DNA of 64,000 nt from Deinococcus depolymerans (GCF_039522025.1 NZ_BAAADB010000012.1:186001-250000), one strand, 5' to 3'. Shown: positions 37,345 to 46,384, numbered from the stretch's first letter. Translations and numbers: made by a program. The notes: generated by a model not told the origin, from the sequence alone.

Positions 37345-38249
37345 ATGACCCGTGACCTGCCCACTGGTACCCGCGTGACCCTGCATGCCGCGCAGGGGGA
37401 CCTGCCGCCGGGCGCGGCGGGCGTGATCGTCGCGCGTGTGATCGTTCCGGGTGGTGGCAGCGTGTACGACGTGCAGTTCGGGGGCCGCGTGCGGGCCGTG
37501 AACCGCGTGCACCTGAAGGTCGAGCGGGCCGCCCTGGAGGCCCTGCCCCCCGTGCGCGGGGACCTGCGGCCGTTCGTGCAGTACGCCTGCGTGATGGGCA
37601 GTCGCGCTTTCGGGCTGGACACGACGCCAGCGACACGGACCTGCGCGGGTTCTACCTGCCGCCCGCCCGCCTGACCTGGGGCCTGAGCGACCCGCCCGAG
37701 CAGCTGGAGTTCGCCTCGCCGGCCGGGCCGGGGCCGGGCACCGAGGAGGTGTACTGGGAGGCCCGTAAGTTCGTGCGGCTGGCCCTGAAAGCCAACCCGA
37801 ACGTGCTGGAGGTGCTGTTCTCGCCCATGCCCGTGCAGGTCACGCCGGTCGCGCAGGCGCTGCTGGACATCCGGGGCGCGTTCCTGAGTCGCCTGATGTA
37901 CGTCACGTACGGCGAGTACGTCCGCGCGCAGTTCCGCCGCCTCCAGGCGGACCGCGAGCGGCACGGCGAGGTCCGACCCAAGCACGCCATGCACCTGCTG
38001 CGCCTGCTGATCAGCGGCGCGCACGCCCTGCGGACCGGCGAGGTCATGGTGGACGTCGGCCCGCACCGCGAAGGGCTGCTGGCCGTGAAAAGCGGGCACC
38101 TGACCTGGGAGGCTGCCGGGGCGTGGCGGGAGGAACTGCACCGCGACTTCGAGCGGGCCTTCGCGGAGACGGATCTGCCCGAACGTCCCGACCATGACGC
38201 CGCGCAGGACTGGCTGATCGGGGCGCGGCGCGCGGCGCTGGACTGGTAG
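37345..38249 (+). pseudogene. RlaP-like nucleotidyltransferase, frameshifted in the active site
   Basis: Two overlapping frames together give about 301 residues of a polymerase-beta-type nucleotidyltransferase of the RlaP family, associated with RNA repair. Frame 1 (from ATG 37345, with TAGCGT at 37333-37338) encodes a beta-rich N-terminal domain and CVMGSRAFGLDT. Frame 2 continues at about 37623 with DASDTDLRGFYLPPARLTWG and runs to the stop at 38249. One base (a G in ACGGAC read as ACGAC at 37621-37626) is missing exactly inside the Gly-Ser...Asp-x-Asp catalytic motif. Otherwise both halves look intact, so this is a recent mutation, programmed shift or sequencing error. Confidence 0.8.
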
Positions 38250-38363
38250 TGCAGGACAGGTGGCACACCCCGGCACACCTGGGCCAGGAGGCCTACGCCC
38301 CCGCCGCAGATGGCGGATGCCGCGCCGCCCGCGCGTGCGTAGGCTGCGGGGCGGTGATAACCC

Positions 38364-39008
38364 ATGCGAATCAAGTACCCGTCCACCCCCCACCTGCCCT
38401 GGTCGCCAGGATTGCAGAACGATGACCGCCTGATCCTTGACCTGAACGGCTTCCTGGGCCGCGAGGTCGTCGTGACCGAGAAACTCGACGGCGAGAACAC
38501 CAGCCTGTACAGAGATGACCTGCACGCCCGCAGTCTCGATACGCGCCCGCACCCGTCGCGGACGTGGGTGAAGGCCGAACGCGGCCGCTTCGGGCATGAG
38601 ATCCCGGCGGGCTGGCGGTTGTGCGGCGAGAACGTGTACGCCGTGCACAGCCTGCGCTACGACGCGCTGGACGGGTACTTCTACCTGTTCAGCGTGTGGG
38701 ACGAACACAACGTGTCCCGCCCGTGGGACGAGGTGCGGGCCTGGGCAGACCGGCTGGGCGTGCCCACCCCGCGCGAACTGTACCGGGGCGTGTGGAACGA
38801 GGCGGCCCTGCGTGCCCTTCCGGTCGACTCCCAGCGCATGGAGGGCTACGTGGTGCGCGTGACGGGCGAGATACCGTACGCGGAGTTTCCGTGCCGCGTG
38901 GCGAAATTCGTGCGTGCCGGGCACGTGCAGACCGACGCCCACTGGCTCAGCAGGCCCGTGAAGGCGAACGGGTTACGACAGGGGAATGAGGACGATGCGG
39001 GCCGCTGA
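38364..39008 (+). CDS. RNA ligase (nucleotidyltransferase superfamily)
   Basis: 214 residues. It carries the covalent nucleotidyl-transferase motifs: motif I EKLDGENTSLYR with the AMP-accepting Lys at residue 40, LCGENVYAVHS (motif III), YFYLFSVWDE (IIIa), MEGYVVRV (IV) and AKFVRAG (V). It joins healed RNA ends using ATP. The small size indicates a minimal ligase domain without an added C-terminal domain. It overlaps the HD-Pnk gene by 14-23 nt. Not the same layout as the DraRnl (Rnl5) ligase I recall from D. radiodurans; the subfamily is unassigned. Confidence 0.85.
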   Translation: MRIKYPSTPHLPWSPGLQNDDRLILDLNGFLGREVVVTEKLDGENTSLYRDDLHARSLDTRPHPSRTWVKAERGRFGHEIPAGWRLCGENVYAVHSLRYDALDGYFYLFSVWDEHNVSRPWDEVRAWADRLGVPTPRELYRGVWNEAALRALPVDSQRMEGYVVRVTGEIPYAEFPCRVAKFVRAGHVQTDAHWLSRPVKANGLRQGNEDDAGR

Positions 39009-40248
39009 CCTGCCCGCCCGCCTGGGTGCGGGAGAGCGGCTGCCGTTCCCGGTGATTCACGCGGCGCTGCGTCCGTTCGTGCCGCTGCTGGACCGGCTGG
39101 GCGACACGCCGCAGGACGCGCAGTGGCACGCCGAGGGGAACGTGGCGGTCCACTCGGCGCTGGTGGTGGCGCACGCCCACGCGCTGGCCGACGAGGCTGG
39201 CCTGACCGGCGAGGACCGCGCCGCCCTGATCCTGGCGGCCGCGCTGCACGATACCGGCAAGGCCCTGACCACCCGCGCGGAGACCGACGACTCGGGCGCG
39301 GTGCGCCTGCGGTCGCCCCGGCATGCGCGGCGGGGGCGGGATCACCTGTCGTACCGCCTGCTGGACTCGGGCCTGCCGCCCCGCCTGATCCTGACGGTGC
39401 TGCGGCTGGTGGCCGCCCATCACAGCCTGCACCGCGCGCTGGACGGCAACCTGGAGCGGGGCGTGCCAGCCCTGGCGCGGCGCGTGCCGCTGCCCCTGCT
39501 GGTGCTGCTGGCACGGGCGGACGCGCGGGGCCGCGTGGTCCTGAGCGGCGACGCGCGACGGGGCGAGGACACCGCCGACCTGCTGGAACTCGCCGCCCGC
39601 GAACTGGGCGTGTGGGAGACCGGCGATCCGTACGCTGCGTTCCGCGCGGAGGTGCGTGCCCTGCTGCCCGGCGCGTCCCCGGAGTTGCACGCCCTGGCGC
39701 TGGGCCGGGGACTGCGGGACTGGGAGGCGGGCGTGATCCACACCCCGCATGAGGCGGCGGCGCGCGTGCAGGACGCCGCCCGGCGGGGCTTTGCGCGCCT
39801 GACGGTCCTGTGCGGCCCGAGCGGCAGTGGCAAGAGCACGCTGGGCCGCGCCGACTCCGGCGCGCAGGTGGTCAGCCTGGATGCCCTGCGCGCCCGCCTG
39901 GGCCGCGACCACACGGACCAGACGGTGAACGGGCAGGTCATGCAGGCCGCCCGCGAGGCCATCCGGGCAGGCCTGCGTCGCGGCGCGCACGTCGTGTGGG
40001 ACGCCACCAGCCTGCGCCGGGATCAGCGTTCGCAGGTACTGGCCCTGGGCGAGGCGTACGGCGCACTGACCCGCATTCACGTGGCCTGGACGCCTCCGGC
40101 GGTGTTCACGGCCCGCAATGCCGCCCGCCCGGAACCGGTGCCGCCGGCCGTGCTGGCCGCGCAACTGAACGCCCTGGAATTCCCGGACGCGACCGAGGCC
40201 CACAAGGTCACACTGTTCACCCCGGACGGTGAATCATGCACCCTGTAA
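38995..40248 (+). CDS. HD-Pnk: HD phosphohydrolase fused to P-loop polynucleotide kinase
   Basis: 417 residues. The N-terminal HD domain (about residues 40-170) has NVAVHSALVVAHAHAL, AAALHDTGKALTT and AAHHSLHRALDG as metal-binding His/Asp motifs. The C-terminal kinase (about 265-415) has P-loop CGPSGSGKST and VVWDATSLRR. Characterised HD-Pnk enzymes remove 2',3'-cyclic phosphate and phosphorylate 5'-OH ends, preparing RNA for ligation. ATG 38995 is chosen because AGGGGA lies 8 nt upstream; ATG 38986 is possible. It overlaps both the ligase gene and the next RlaP gene. Confidence 0.88.
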   Translation: MRAADLPARLGAGERLPFPVIHAALRPFVPLLDRLGDTPQDAQWHAEGNVAVHSALVVAHAHALADEAGLTGEDRAALILAAALHDTGKALTTRAETDDSGAVRLRSPRHARRGRDHLSYRLLDSGLPPRLILTVLRLVAAHHSLHRALDGNLERGVPALARRVPLPLLVLLARADARGRVVLSGDARRGEDTADLLELAARELGVWETGDPYAAFRAEVRALLPGASPELHALALGRGLRDWEAGVIHTPHEAAARVQDAARRGFARLTVLCGPSGSGKSTLGRADSGAQVVSLDALRARLGRDHTDQTVNGQVMQAAREAIRAGLRRGAHVVWDATSLRRDQRSQVLALGEAYGALTRIHVAWTPPAVFTARNAARPEPVPPAVLAAQLNALEFPDATEAHKVTLFTPDGESCTL

Positions 40249-41036
40249 AAATCGCCGCTGTCAAGATGGACCCCGTGACCTTCCCGCCGCAGCTGCCTGC
40301 CGCCGTTCAGGCGCATCCCTTCCCGCTGGTGTTCGCGACGGTCAGTGGGGCGCACCTGTACGGGTTTCCCAGTCCCGACAGCGACTGGGACCTGCGGGGC
40401 GGGCACGTGCTGCCGCTGCGGGAGGTGCTGGGTCTGGAGGACGTGCCGGAGACGTACTCGCTGGAGCGCGACGACGGGGTGGTGGAGCTCGATCTGGTGT
40501 CGCATGACGTCCGGAAGTTCGCGCGGCTGCTGCTGACCCGTAACGGGTACGTGCTGGAGCAGCTGCTGTCGCCGCTGGTGGTGCACACGACGCCCCTGCA
40601 CGCGGAACTGATCGCGCTGGCCCCCGGCGTGCTGACGCGCTGGCACGCGCACCACTACCTGGGGTTCACGGCGAACCAGTGGCAGCTGCTGGCCAGGGAA
40701 CCCGTGCCGCGCGTGAAGCCGCTGCTGTACGCCTTCCGCACGGTCCTGACCGGGTTGCACCTGATGCGCGCGGGCGTGATCGAGGCGAACCTGGAGGTGC
40801 TGAACGCCGACGCGCGGCTGCCGTTCCTGGCCGACCTGATCGCCCTGAAACGCGGTGGGCGCGAGGCCGAGCCCCTCCCGGAACCGCTGGACGTGTACCG
40901 CGCCGGGCACGCGCGGCTGGTGCAGGCACTGGAGACCGCAAAATCCACGACTCACCTGCCGGACGCCGTGCCGGAGGACGTGCGCCGCGCCGTGAGTGAA
41001 CTGGTGGTGCGGGCGCGGCTGGGCAGCCCTGTCTGA
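40236..41036 (+). CDS. RlaP-like nucleotidyltransferase (intact copy)
   Basis: 266 residues of the RlaP polymerase-beta-superfamily. The catalytic region VSGAHLYGFPSPDSDWDLRG (about residues 35-54) has the Gly-x-x-x-x-Gly and Asp-x-Asp pattern, followed by a third carboxylate candidate in VVELDLVSHDV. The C-terminal half is helical (KPLLYAFRTVLTGLHLMRAG). Clustering with RNA ligase, HD-Pnk and Pnkp supports an RNA-end-processing role; the exact reaction is not established to my knowledge. The start overlaps the HD-Pnk stop by 13 nt. Its paralogue at 37345-38249 is frameshifted. Confidence 0.85.
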   Translation: MHPVKIAAVKMDPVTFPPQLPAAVQAHPFPLVFATVSGAHLYGFPSPDSDWDLRGGHVLPLREVLGLEDVPETYSLERDDGVVELDLVSHDVRKFARLLLTRNGYVLEQLLSPLVVHTTPLHAELIALAPGVLTRWHAHHYLGFTANQWQLLAREPVPRVKPLLYAFRTVLTGLHLMRAGVIEANLEVLNADARLPFLADLIALKRGGREAEPLPEPLDVYRAGHARLVQALETAKSTTHLPDAVPEDVRRAVSELVVRARLGSPV

Positions 41037-41069
41037 CCTTCCGGCACGGCGTGTGCGAGGATACGGGGC

Positions 41070-42329
41070 GTGTCCGCCGAGCCCGCCCTGACCGAACTGA
41101 CGGTTCCCGCCCTGTCCCTGGTTGTCCTGATCGGCGCGCACGGCGCGGGCAAAAGTACCCTCGCCGCGCGGCACTTCGCGCCGGAGGAGGTGTTCGCGCA
41201 GGCGGACTACCCGGACGTGCCGTCATTGCTCTCGGCGGCGGGGGAGAGGCTGGCGGCGGGACGGCTGGCGGTGCTGGACGGCCTGTTCGTGCGCCCGGTG
41301 GACCGCGTGCCCGTCACGGCGCTGGCCCGGGCGCACGACGTGAAGCCCGTGCCGGTGGTGCTGGACCTGCCGCGCGCCGTGCTGGAGGCCCGCACCGCCG
41401 CCCCGGCGGACGTGGTGGCGGCGCAGGTGGCCGAGTTGCGCCGCACCCGCCGGGGCCTGCACGCCGAGGGCTTCCGGAACGAGCAGGTGCTGTTCAGTGA
41501 CGAGCAGGCGCGCACGTTGCCGCTGCGGCGCACGCTCTTGCGCGGGGACCGCCGCGACCTGACCGGCCCCTTCGACGTGATCGGTGACGTGCACGGCTGT
41601 CTGCCGGAACTGCGGGACCTGCTGCGTGACCTGGGCTACGACCTGAGTGGCGGCGGCGCGTGGCACCCGCAGGGGCGCACGGCGGTGTTCGTGGGGGATC
41701 TCGTGGACCGCGGGCCGGACAGCCTGGGCGTCCTGAGGCTCGTCATGGGCATGGTCGCGGGCGGCGCGGCGCTGTGCGTGCCCGGCAACCACGACGAGAA
41801 ACTCTGCCGTGCGCTGGCCGGGAAGGCCGTGAGGCCCATGCACGGCCTGGACGTCACCCTGGCGCAACTGGAACAGGCGGGCCCGGACGTGCAGGCACAG
41901 GTGCGGACCTTCATCGAGACGCTGCCCTCGCAACTGGTGCTGGACGGCGGCGCTTTGATCGTCGCGCACGCCGGGCTGCCCGCCCACTACCACGGGCGTG
42001 GCGGCGGTCGCGTGCGCAGTTTCGCGCTGTACGGCGACGTGAACGGCCAGCGGGACGAACTGGGCCTCCCGATCCGCCGCGACTGGGCCGCCGATTACCA
42101 CGGCGCGGCCCTGGTCGTGTACGGCCACACCCCGCACGCCGCGCCCCGCTGGAAGGGCAACACCGTGAACGTGGACACCGGCTGCGCGTTCGGCGGTCAC
42201 CTGAGCGCCCTGCGCTACCCGGAACGCACCACCCTCAGCGTGCCCGCCCGCGCCGTGTACGCCCCCCCACCCCGCCCCCTGCCCGTGCCGGAAGGGGAGA
42301 GTGGGGGGTGGGAAGTGGGTAGCGGGTAG
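41070..42329 (+). CDS. Polynucleotide kinase-phosphatase (Pnkp-like, without ligase domain)
   Basis: 419 residues. The N-terminal kinase (about residues 15-165) has P-loop LIGAHGAGKSTL. The metallophosphatase (about 170-395) has FDVIGDVHGCLPEL, FVGDLVDRGPDS, VPGNHDEKL, VAHAGLP and VYGHTP. This is the kinase plus 2',3'-phosphatase half of bacterial Pnkp; the C-terminal ligase module of Pnkp is absent, and the separate ligase gene upstream may supply it. The 3' end is low-complexity, encoding PVPEGESGGWEVGSG. GTG start at 41070. Confidence 0.9.
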   Translation: MSAEPALTELTVPALSLVVLIGAHGAGKSTLAARHFAPEEVFAQADYPDVPSLLSAAGERLAAGRLAVLDGLFVRPVDRVPVTALARAHDVKPVPVVLDLPRAVLEARTAAPADVVAAQVAELRRTRRGLHAEGFRNEQVLFSDEQARTLPLRRTLLRGDRRDLTGPFDVIGDVHGCLPELRDLLRDLGYDLSGGGAWHPQGRTAVFVGDLVDRGPDSLGVLRLVMGMVAGGAALCVPGNHDEKLCRALAGKAVRPMHGLDVTLAQLEQAGPDVQAQVRTFIETLPSQLVLDGGALIVAHAGLPAHYHGRGGGRVRSFALYGDVNGQRDELGLPIRRDWAADYHGAALVVYGHTPHAAPRWKGNTVNVDTGCAFGGHLSALRYPERTTLSVPARAVYAPPPRPLPVPEGESGGWEVGSG

Positions 42330-42368
42330 CCCTTGACGGGGCCAGAGGCACCGCGCACACGCTGTTGC

Positions 42369-42396
42369 CCATCCGCCATCCGCCATCCGCCATCCG
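42369..42396. repeat. Four tandem copies of CATCCGC
   Basis: Heptamer CATCCGC at 42369-42375, 42376-42382, 42383-42389 and 42390-42396, in the 72-bp gap between convergent Pnkp and corA. Related GGATGGC/AGATGGC words occur in other gaps (near 37305, 38310, 53820). Confidence 0.85.
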
Positions 42397-42401
42397 CTGC
42401 C

Positions 42402-43319
42402 TTACCACCAGCCGCGCCGTTTGAAGTACGCGGCGAGCAGGCCGCCGATCAGCAGGAAGCTCGCCCAGGCGAGCGCGTACCCGTAGGGGCTTTTCAGTTC
42501 CGGCATGAATTCGAAGTTCATGCCCCACACGCCCGCCAGGAAGGTCAGGGGGAGGAACACCACGCTCACGGCGGTCAGGGTGCGCATGACCTCGTTCATG
42601 CGCTGGCTCTGCAGGTTCAGGTGCAGGTCCAGCAGGCTGGTGAGCAGGTCCCGCAGGCTGTCGAGGCGGCCGGCGGCGCGGGTGAAGGAGTCCTGCACGT
42701 CGCGGTAGCGCACCAGGTCGGCGGGACTGCCGCCGGCGTGGCGGCCCAGCAGGGCGGTCGCCTCGCGGGCGTCCGTGGCGAGCCGCCGGGCCTGCCCGAT
42801 GCGGTGCTTGAGTTCGAACACGTCCGGGACCGGGTTCTGCCGCCGGCTCTGGAACACGCGTTCCTCGAGGTCGTCCGCCTGTTCTTCCAGCGCGTCGGCG
42901 GTGGTGAAGAAGGTGTCGGCGGTGTGGTCGAGCAGTTCGTACGTGACCTCCTGTGGGGTGTTCACGCTGTCCCGGCCGGTGAGGGGCCACACGGCGTTCA
43001 GGGCGCGCGTGCCGCCGCTGCTGATGGTCAGCACGGCGTCCGGGAACGTGAAGATGCTCAGGCGTTCCGTGAACTCGTCGGCCTGTTCGGGCCGCGCGAA
43101 GGACCGCACGGTGACGAAGGAATGCTCGGGGTACACCTCGGCGCGGCTCCAGTGGCCCTGTTCCAGGGCGTCCTCGATGGCCAGGGGGTTCAGGGGGAAG
43201 GTGGCGCGCAGGGAGGCGAGGTCGTCCGGGCCGAGGTTCTGCGCGTCCACCCACACGCCGCTGCCCTGCCCGGTCCAGGGCTGGTCCTCCCCGCTGCCCA
43301 GCTGTTTGACACGGATCAT
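42402..43319 (-). CDS. corA: CorA-type divalent metal ion transporter
   Basis: 305 residues. A cytoplasmic alpha/beta and long-helix domain (about residues 1-240) is followed by two membrane segments, with the selectivity signature [13 protein letters not shown] (GMN at about residues 268-270) between them. Transports Mg2+ or related ions as a pentamer. The C-terminus KRRGWW is basic, as usual. ATG at 43319 (MIRV) is chosen; an ATG at 43331 is in frame. A CATGCT -10-like box lies 7 nt upstream of 43319. Confidence 0.92.
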   Translation of the reverse strand: MIRVKQLGSGEDQPWTGQGSGVWVDAQNLGPDDLASLRATFPLNPLAIEDALEQGHWSRAEVYPEHSFVTVRSFARPEQADEFTERLSIFTFPDAVLTISSGGTRALNAVWPLTGRDSVNTPQEVTYELLDHTADTFFTTADALEEQADDLEERVFQSRRQNPVPDVFELKHRIGQARRLATDAREATALLGRHAGGSPADLVRYRDVQDSFTRAAGRLDSLRDLLTSLLDLHLNLQSQRMNEVMRTLTAVSVVFLPLTFLAGVWGMNFEFMPELKSPYGYALAWASFLLIGGLLAAYFKRRGWW

Positions 43320-43397
43320 GCTGCCCAGCATGGCAGACCCGGCGTGCCGGGAACGACGCGCCCCGCTGCTCTATGCTGCTTGGATGGGGCTGCGTGC

Positions 43398-43787
43398 ATG
43401 AGGGCTGCGGGCATGGGTGCGTGGGTGTGGGTGATGGCCGGTGGAGCGCTGGGCGCGGCCGCGCGGTACGGCGCCGGGCTGGCGCTGGGGCCGCTGCTGA
43501 ACCGGGGCGGACTGCCCGTGACGGTGCTGCTGATCAACGTGCTCGGCTCGTTCCTGCTGGGCCTGACCCTGACCCTGGTGGGGCGGGGCGTCTGGCCGGA
43601 CGCGGCGCGACTGGCGTTCGGGACCGGAGTGCTGGGTGCCTTCACGACCTTCAGCACCTTCAGCGTGGACCTCGACACCCTGCTGGGACGCGGGCAGGGT
43701 GCGGCGGCGCTGGCCTACGCGCTGCTCAGCGTGACGCTGGGCCTGCTGGCCGCCGTCGCGGGGCGCGTGCTGGGGGGTCGCCTGTGA
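43398..43787 (+). CDS. crcB: Fluoride channel CrcB/Fluc
   Basis: 129 residues with four membrane segments. Family motifs: [14 protein letters not shown] near the N-terminus, [13 protein letters not shown] (central Asn/Ser-lined helix) and [15 protein letters not shown] with the pore Phe/Thr track. Forms dual-topology dimers that expel F-. No fluoride riboswitch was recognised upstream. The stop codon TGA (43785-43787) is the left duplication of repeat copy C. Confidence 0.92.
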   Translation: MRAAGMGAWVWVMAGGALGAAARYGAGLALGPLLNRGGLPVTVLLINVLGSFLLGLTLTLVGRGVWPDAARLAFGTGVLGAFTTFSTFSVDLDTLLGRGQGAAALAYALLSVTLGLLAAVAGRVLGGRL

Positions 43788-43942
43788 TAAGGACTCCGTC
43801 CGTTTCGTTAACAACCCGGAAGTTCACCGGATTGCCGGCTCCACGTCCGGAACCCGTGTTGCTCCCACTCTGCGGAGCAGCTCTCCGAGTCGCATCCGCT
43901 CGGATGGAACGGTTTTTGCAAACCATTCCATCGGAGTCCGTA
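43788..43942 (+). mobile_element. MITE-like TACGGA repeat, copy C (long subfamily), joins crcB and xseA
   Basis: 155 bp, ends TAAGGA...TCCGTA, flanked by TGA at 43785-43787 (crcB stop) and TGA at 43943-43945. The stem-loop near the right end has arms GATGGAA/TTCCATC, a paired change relative to the other copies. The last base of the element provides the A of the xseA ATG. Confidence 0.88.
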
Positions 43943-45162
43943 TGACGCGCCGCAAGAAGACCGAAGCGGTCCGGCCGCCCGAGCAGTTCCTGGAACTGTC
44001 GGAGTTGCTGGCATACGTGGGGCAGGTCATCGCGCGCGGCGTGCCCGGCGCGGTGTGGGTGCGGGCCGAGGTGGCCAGCGTCACGGACCGCCGCCACCTG
44101 TACCTGGACCTCGTGCAGGCCGGCGAGGACGGCGAGATCGCCAAGTGCCGCGCGACCGTCTGGGCGCGGGAACGCTTCAGTCTGGAAGGCAAGTTCCGCC
44201 GCGCGACCGGCGGGACCCTCACGGCGGGCCTGAAGGTGCTGCTGTTCTGCGAGGCGACCTTCCACGGGCAGTACGGGTTCTCGCTGAACGTGCTGGACAT
44301 CGCGCCGGAATTCACGCTGGGCGACGCCGCGCTGCGCCTGGACGCCCTGCGCGAGACGCTGGTGCGCGAGGGCGTGTACGGCCTGAACCGCCTGCACCCC
44401 GCGCCCACCGACTTCGACCGCTTCGCCGTGATCGCCCCGGCCGGCGCGGCGGGCCTGGGGGACTTCCGGCGCGAGATCGACCCGCTCCAGGCCGCCGGGG
44501 TGCTGCGCCCCGTCTACCTGGAGGCGACCTTCCAGGGCCGCGACGCCGCGCCCAGCCTGCTGCGCGCCGTGCAGGTGGCCGCCGACCTGCACGCGCAGGA
44601 GCCGCTGGACGCCCTGGTCGTCCTCCGGGGTGGCGGGGCGGTCACGGACCTCGCGTGGCTGAACGACCTGCCGTTCGCCCGCGCCCTGGCGACCTTTCCC
44701 GCGCCGGTCATCACGGGCCTCGGGCACGCGCGGGACGACACCCTGCCCGACGAGGTCGCGCACACTCGCACCGACACGCCCAGCAAGGCCGCCGCCCTGA
44801 TCGTCCGCACCGCCGCGGGGGCCGCCGCGCAGGCGCAGGAGGACGCCCGCACCGTCCGCGCACACGCCGCGCAGGTTCTCGTGGACGCCGATGCGGGCGC
44901 GCAGTGGGCCCTGGACCGCGCCCGCACCGCCGCCGGCCGGCAGGTGGACCGCGCCGCGCAGGACGTGGACGCCCTGATGCGTCAGGCGCTGGGCCTCACC
45001 CCGCAGCGCACCCTGGCACGCGGGTACGCCCTCGTGCGCGGCGCGGACGGGCAGCCCGTCACCCGCGTCGCGCAGGTCCGCGCCGGGGACACCCTCACGC
45101 TCGAATGGACGGACGGCACCGTCCCGGTCACGGCAGACGACCGCCCGGCGCAGGGGGAATGA
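43942..45162 (+). CDS. xseA: Exodeoxyribonuclease VII large subunit
   Basis: 406 residues. The N-terminal OB-fold (about residues 15-110) includes [20 protein letters not shown]; the catalytic core includes [51 protein letters not shown] and [11 protein letters not shown]. With XseB it degrades single-stranded DNA. The ATG (43942-43944) is formed by the junction of repeat copy C with its TGA duplication, so the region upstream of the start is the repeat itself; the original start and promoter may have been altered. Confidence 0.9.
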   Translation: MTRRKKTEAVRPPEQFLELSELLAYVGQVIARGVPGAVWVRAEVASVTDRRHLYLDLVQAGEDGEIAKCRATVWARERFSLEGKFRRATGGTLTAGLKVLLFCEATFHGQYGFSLNVLDIAPEFTLGDAALRLDALRETLVREGVYGLNRLHPAPTDFDRFAVIAPAGAAGLGDFRREIDPLQAAGVLRPVYLEATFQGRDAAPSLLRAVQVAADLHAQEPLDALVVLRGGGAVTDLAWLNDLPFARALATFPAPVITGLGHARDDTLPDEVAHTRTDTPSKAAALIVRTAAGAAAQAQEDARTVRAHAAQVLVDADAGAQWALDRARTAAGRQVDRAAQDVDALMRQALGLTPQRTLARGYALVRGADGQPVTRVAQVRAGDTLTLEWTDGTVPVTADDRPAQGE

Positions 45163-45190
45163 CCACCCTGGCCCAGGTGTGGTCGCCCGT

Positions 45191-46057
45191 TCAGTCCTCC
45201 GCGCCCACGGCCACTGGCCGCGTCGGGTCGCTGATCCAGTCGCTCCAGGATCCGGCGTACAGGCGGTTGTCCGGGCCGAGTGGCACGCCGGCCAGTTCGC
45301 GGGCCAGCAGGTTCGGTGTGGCACTCACGCCGCTGCCGCAGTACGTGATGGTGGGGGAGTTCCCGGCGTTCAGGTGGACGCCCAGCACCTCTGGGCTGCG
45401 CCAGTGGCCCGCGCCGTCCAGCACGCCGCTCCAGTCGCGGTTCACGGCGCCCGGGATGTGCCCGGCCTTCCGGTCGATGGGTTCCACCTCGCCCCTGTAG
45501 CGGGCCGGGGCGCGCGAGTCGATCAGGACCGTGCCCGGCGTGCGGGCCTGCACGTCCTGCGCGCCAGCGACCATGCCGGGCTGCACGCGCGGCGTGAAGG
45601 TCGTGGGCGCGTGGGTCGCCTCGGCGGTATCCGCCGCGCCGCCTGCCGCCTGCCATGCGGGCCAGCCGCCGTCCAGCACGAACACCTGCGCGTGCCCCAG
45701 CCAGCGCAGCAGCCACCACGCCCGCGCCGCGTAGAACCCCTGCCCGGTACTGGGGTCGTCGTAGCACACGACCACGCTGTCGTTCCCGACGCCCACGCCG
45801 CCCAGCCACCCGGCCAGCACGTCCGGGTCCGGCAGCGGGTGACGGCCGCCCGCGCCGCCGGGCTGCACGGGACCGCTCAGGTCCGTTTCCAGGTCGGCGT
45901 AGACGGCGCCCGGCACGTGCCCCGCCAGGAACGCGACGCGGCCCACCAGCGGGTCGCTCAGGGCGTACCGGCAGTCCAGGACGCGCACGCGCGGGTCCTG
46001 CGCGTGCTCCAGCAGCCACTCGGCGGTCTTCAGCGGGTGCGGTGGGTGGGAGGTCAT
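45191..46057 (-). CDS. sseA: Thiosulfate / 3-mercaptopyruvate sulfurtransferase (rhodanese)
   Basis: 288 residues, two rhodanese domains. The N-terminal inactive domain includes [12 protein letters not shown] and [23 protein letters not shown]; the C-terminal catalytic domain has the active-site loop CGSGVSAT with Cys at residue 240. CGSGV-type loops are typical of mercaptopyruvate sulfurtransferases. It ends convergent with xseA. Miniature unit 3 lies just upstream, pointing toward this gene but with its terminator in between. Confidence 0.9.
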   Translation of the reverse strand: MTSHPPHPLKTAEWLLEHAQDPRVRVLDCRYALSDPLVGRVAFLAGHVPGAVYADLETDLSGPVQPGGAGGRHPLPDPDVLAGWLGGVGVGNDSVVVCYDDPSTGQGFYAARAWWLLRWLGHAQVFVLDGGWPAWQAAGGAADTAEATHAPTTFTPRVQPGMVAGAQDVQARTPGTVLIDSRAPARYRGEVEPIDRKAGHIPGAVNRDWSGVLDGAGHWRSPEVLGVHLNAGNSPTITYCGSGVSATPNLLARELAGVPLGPDNRLYAGSWSDWISDPTRPVAVGAED

Positions 46058-46090
46058 GCCCCACAGGCTACACCCGCCGCGCGGGGCTCA

Positions 46091-46155
46091 AAACAAAAAA
46101 CCCGCCCCATGGGCGGTTATTCCTGAAAGATAGCGCGGAATGCAGGGCCTGTCAA
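46091..46155 (-). ncRNA. Miniature transcription unit 3 (promoter plus terminator)
   Basis: On the minus strand TTGACA (46155-46150), 17-bp spacer, TATCTT (46132-46127), then 10 nt later the terminator hairpin CCGCCC-ATG-GGGCGG (46116-46102) with a 6-T run. The predicted RNA is about 25-35 nt. Same spacer (CCTGCATTCCGCGC) and architecture as units 1 and 2. It occupies the sseA-der gap (46058-46384, 327 bp), which otherwise holds the der promoter region. Confidence 0.6.
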
Positions 46156-46278
46156 ATTCATGCGGCCCGCCGGAAAAAGGCCGTCTGGAACGCCTCCCGA
46201 ACGGTCAGGCGATGTGCGCCGCCATGCATCTCCCGGGCGAATCGTGACGGGCCGTCTGGGCGCGGGGCCGCCGGTCTG

Positions 46279-46284
46279 TATACT
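46279..46284 (+). promoter_or_regulatory. Probable -10 box of der
   Basis: TATACT at 46279-46284, about 100 nt before the ATG; der has a normal ribosome-binding site (AAGGAG) instead of a leaderless start. No clear -35 hexamer. Confidence 0.45.
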
Positions 46285-46384
46285 GGAAAGTCTGTGGTCC
46301 GTGCCGCCCAGTGGGGGCGGCGGACAATCGGCGGAACCCCCCAGGCGCCCGGGGCGGAACCGACACCGTGCAAGGAGCGTCCAC

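Noticed and set aside
43320..43398. Fluoride riboswitch ahead of crcB
   Set aside because: The gap is too short and lacks a recognisable pseudoknot pattern.
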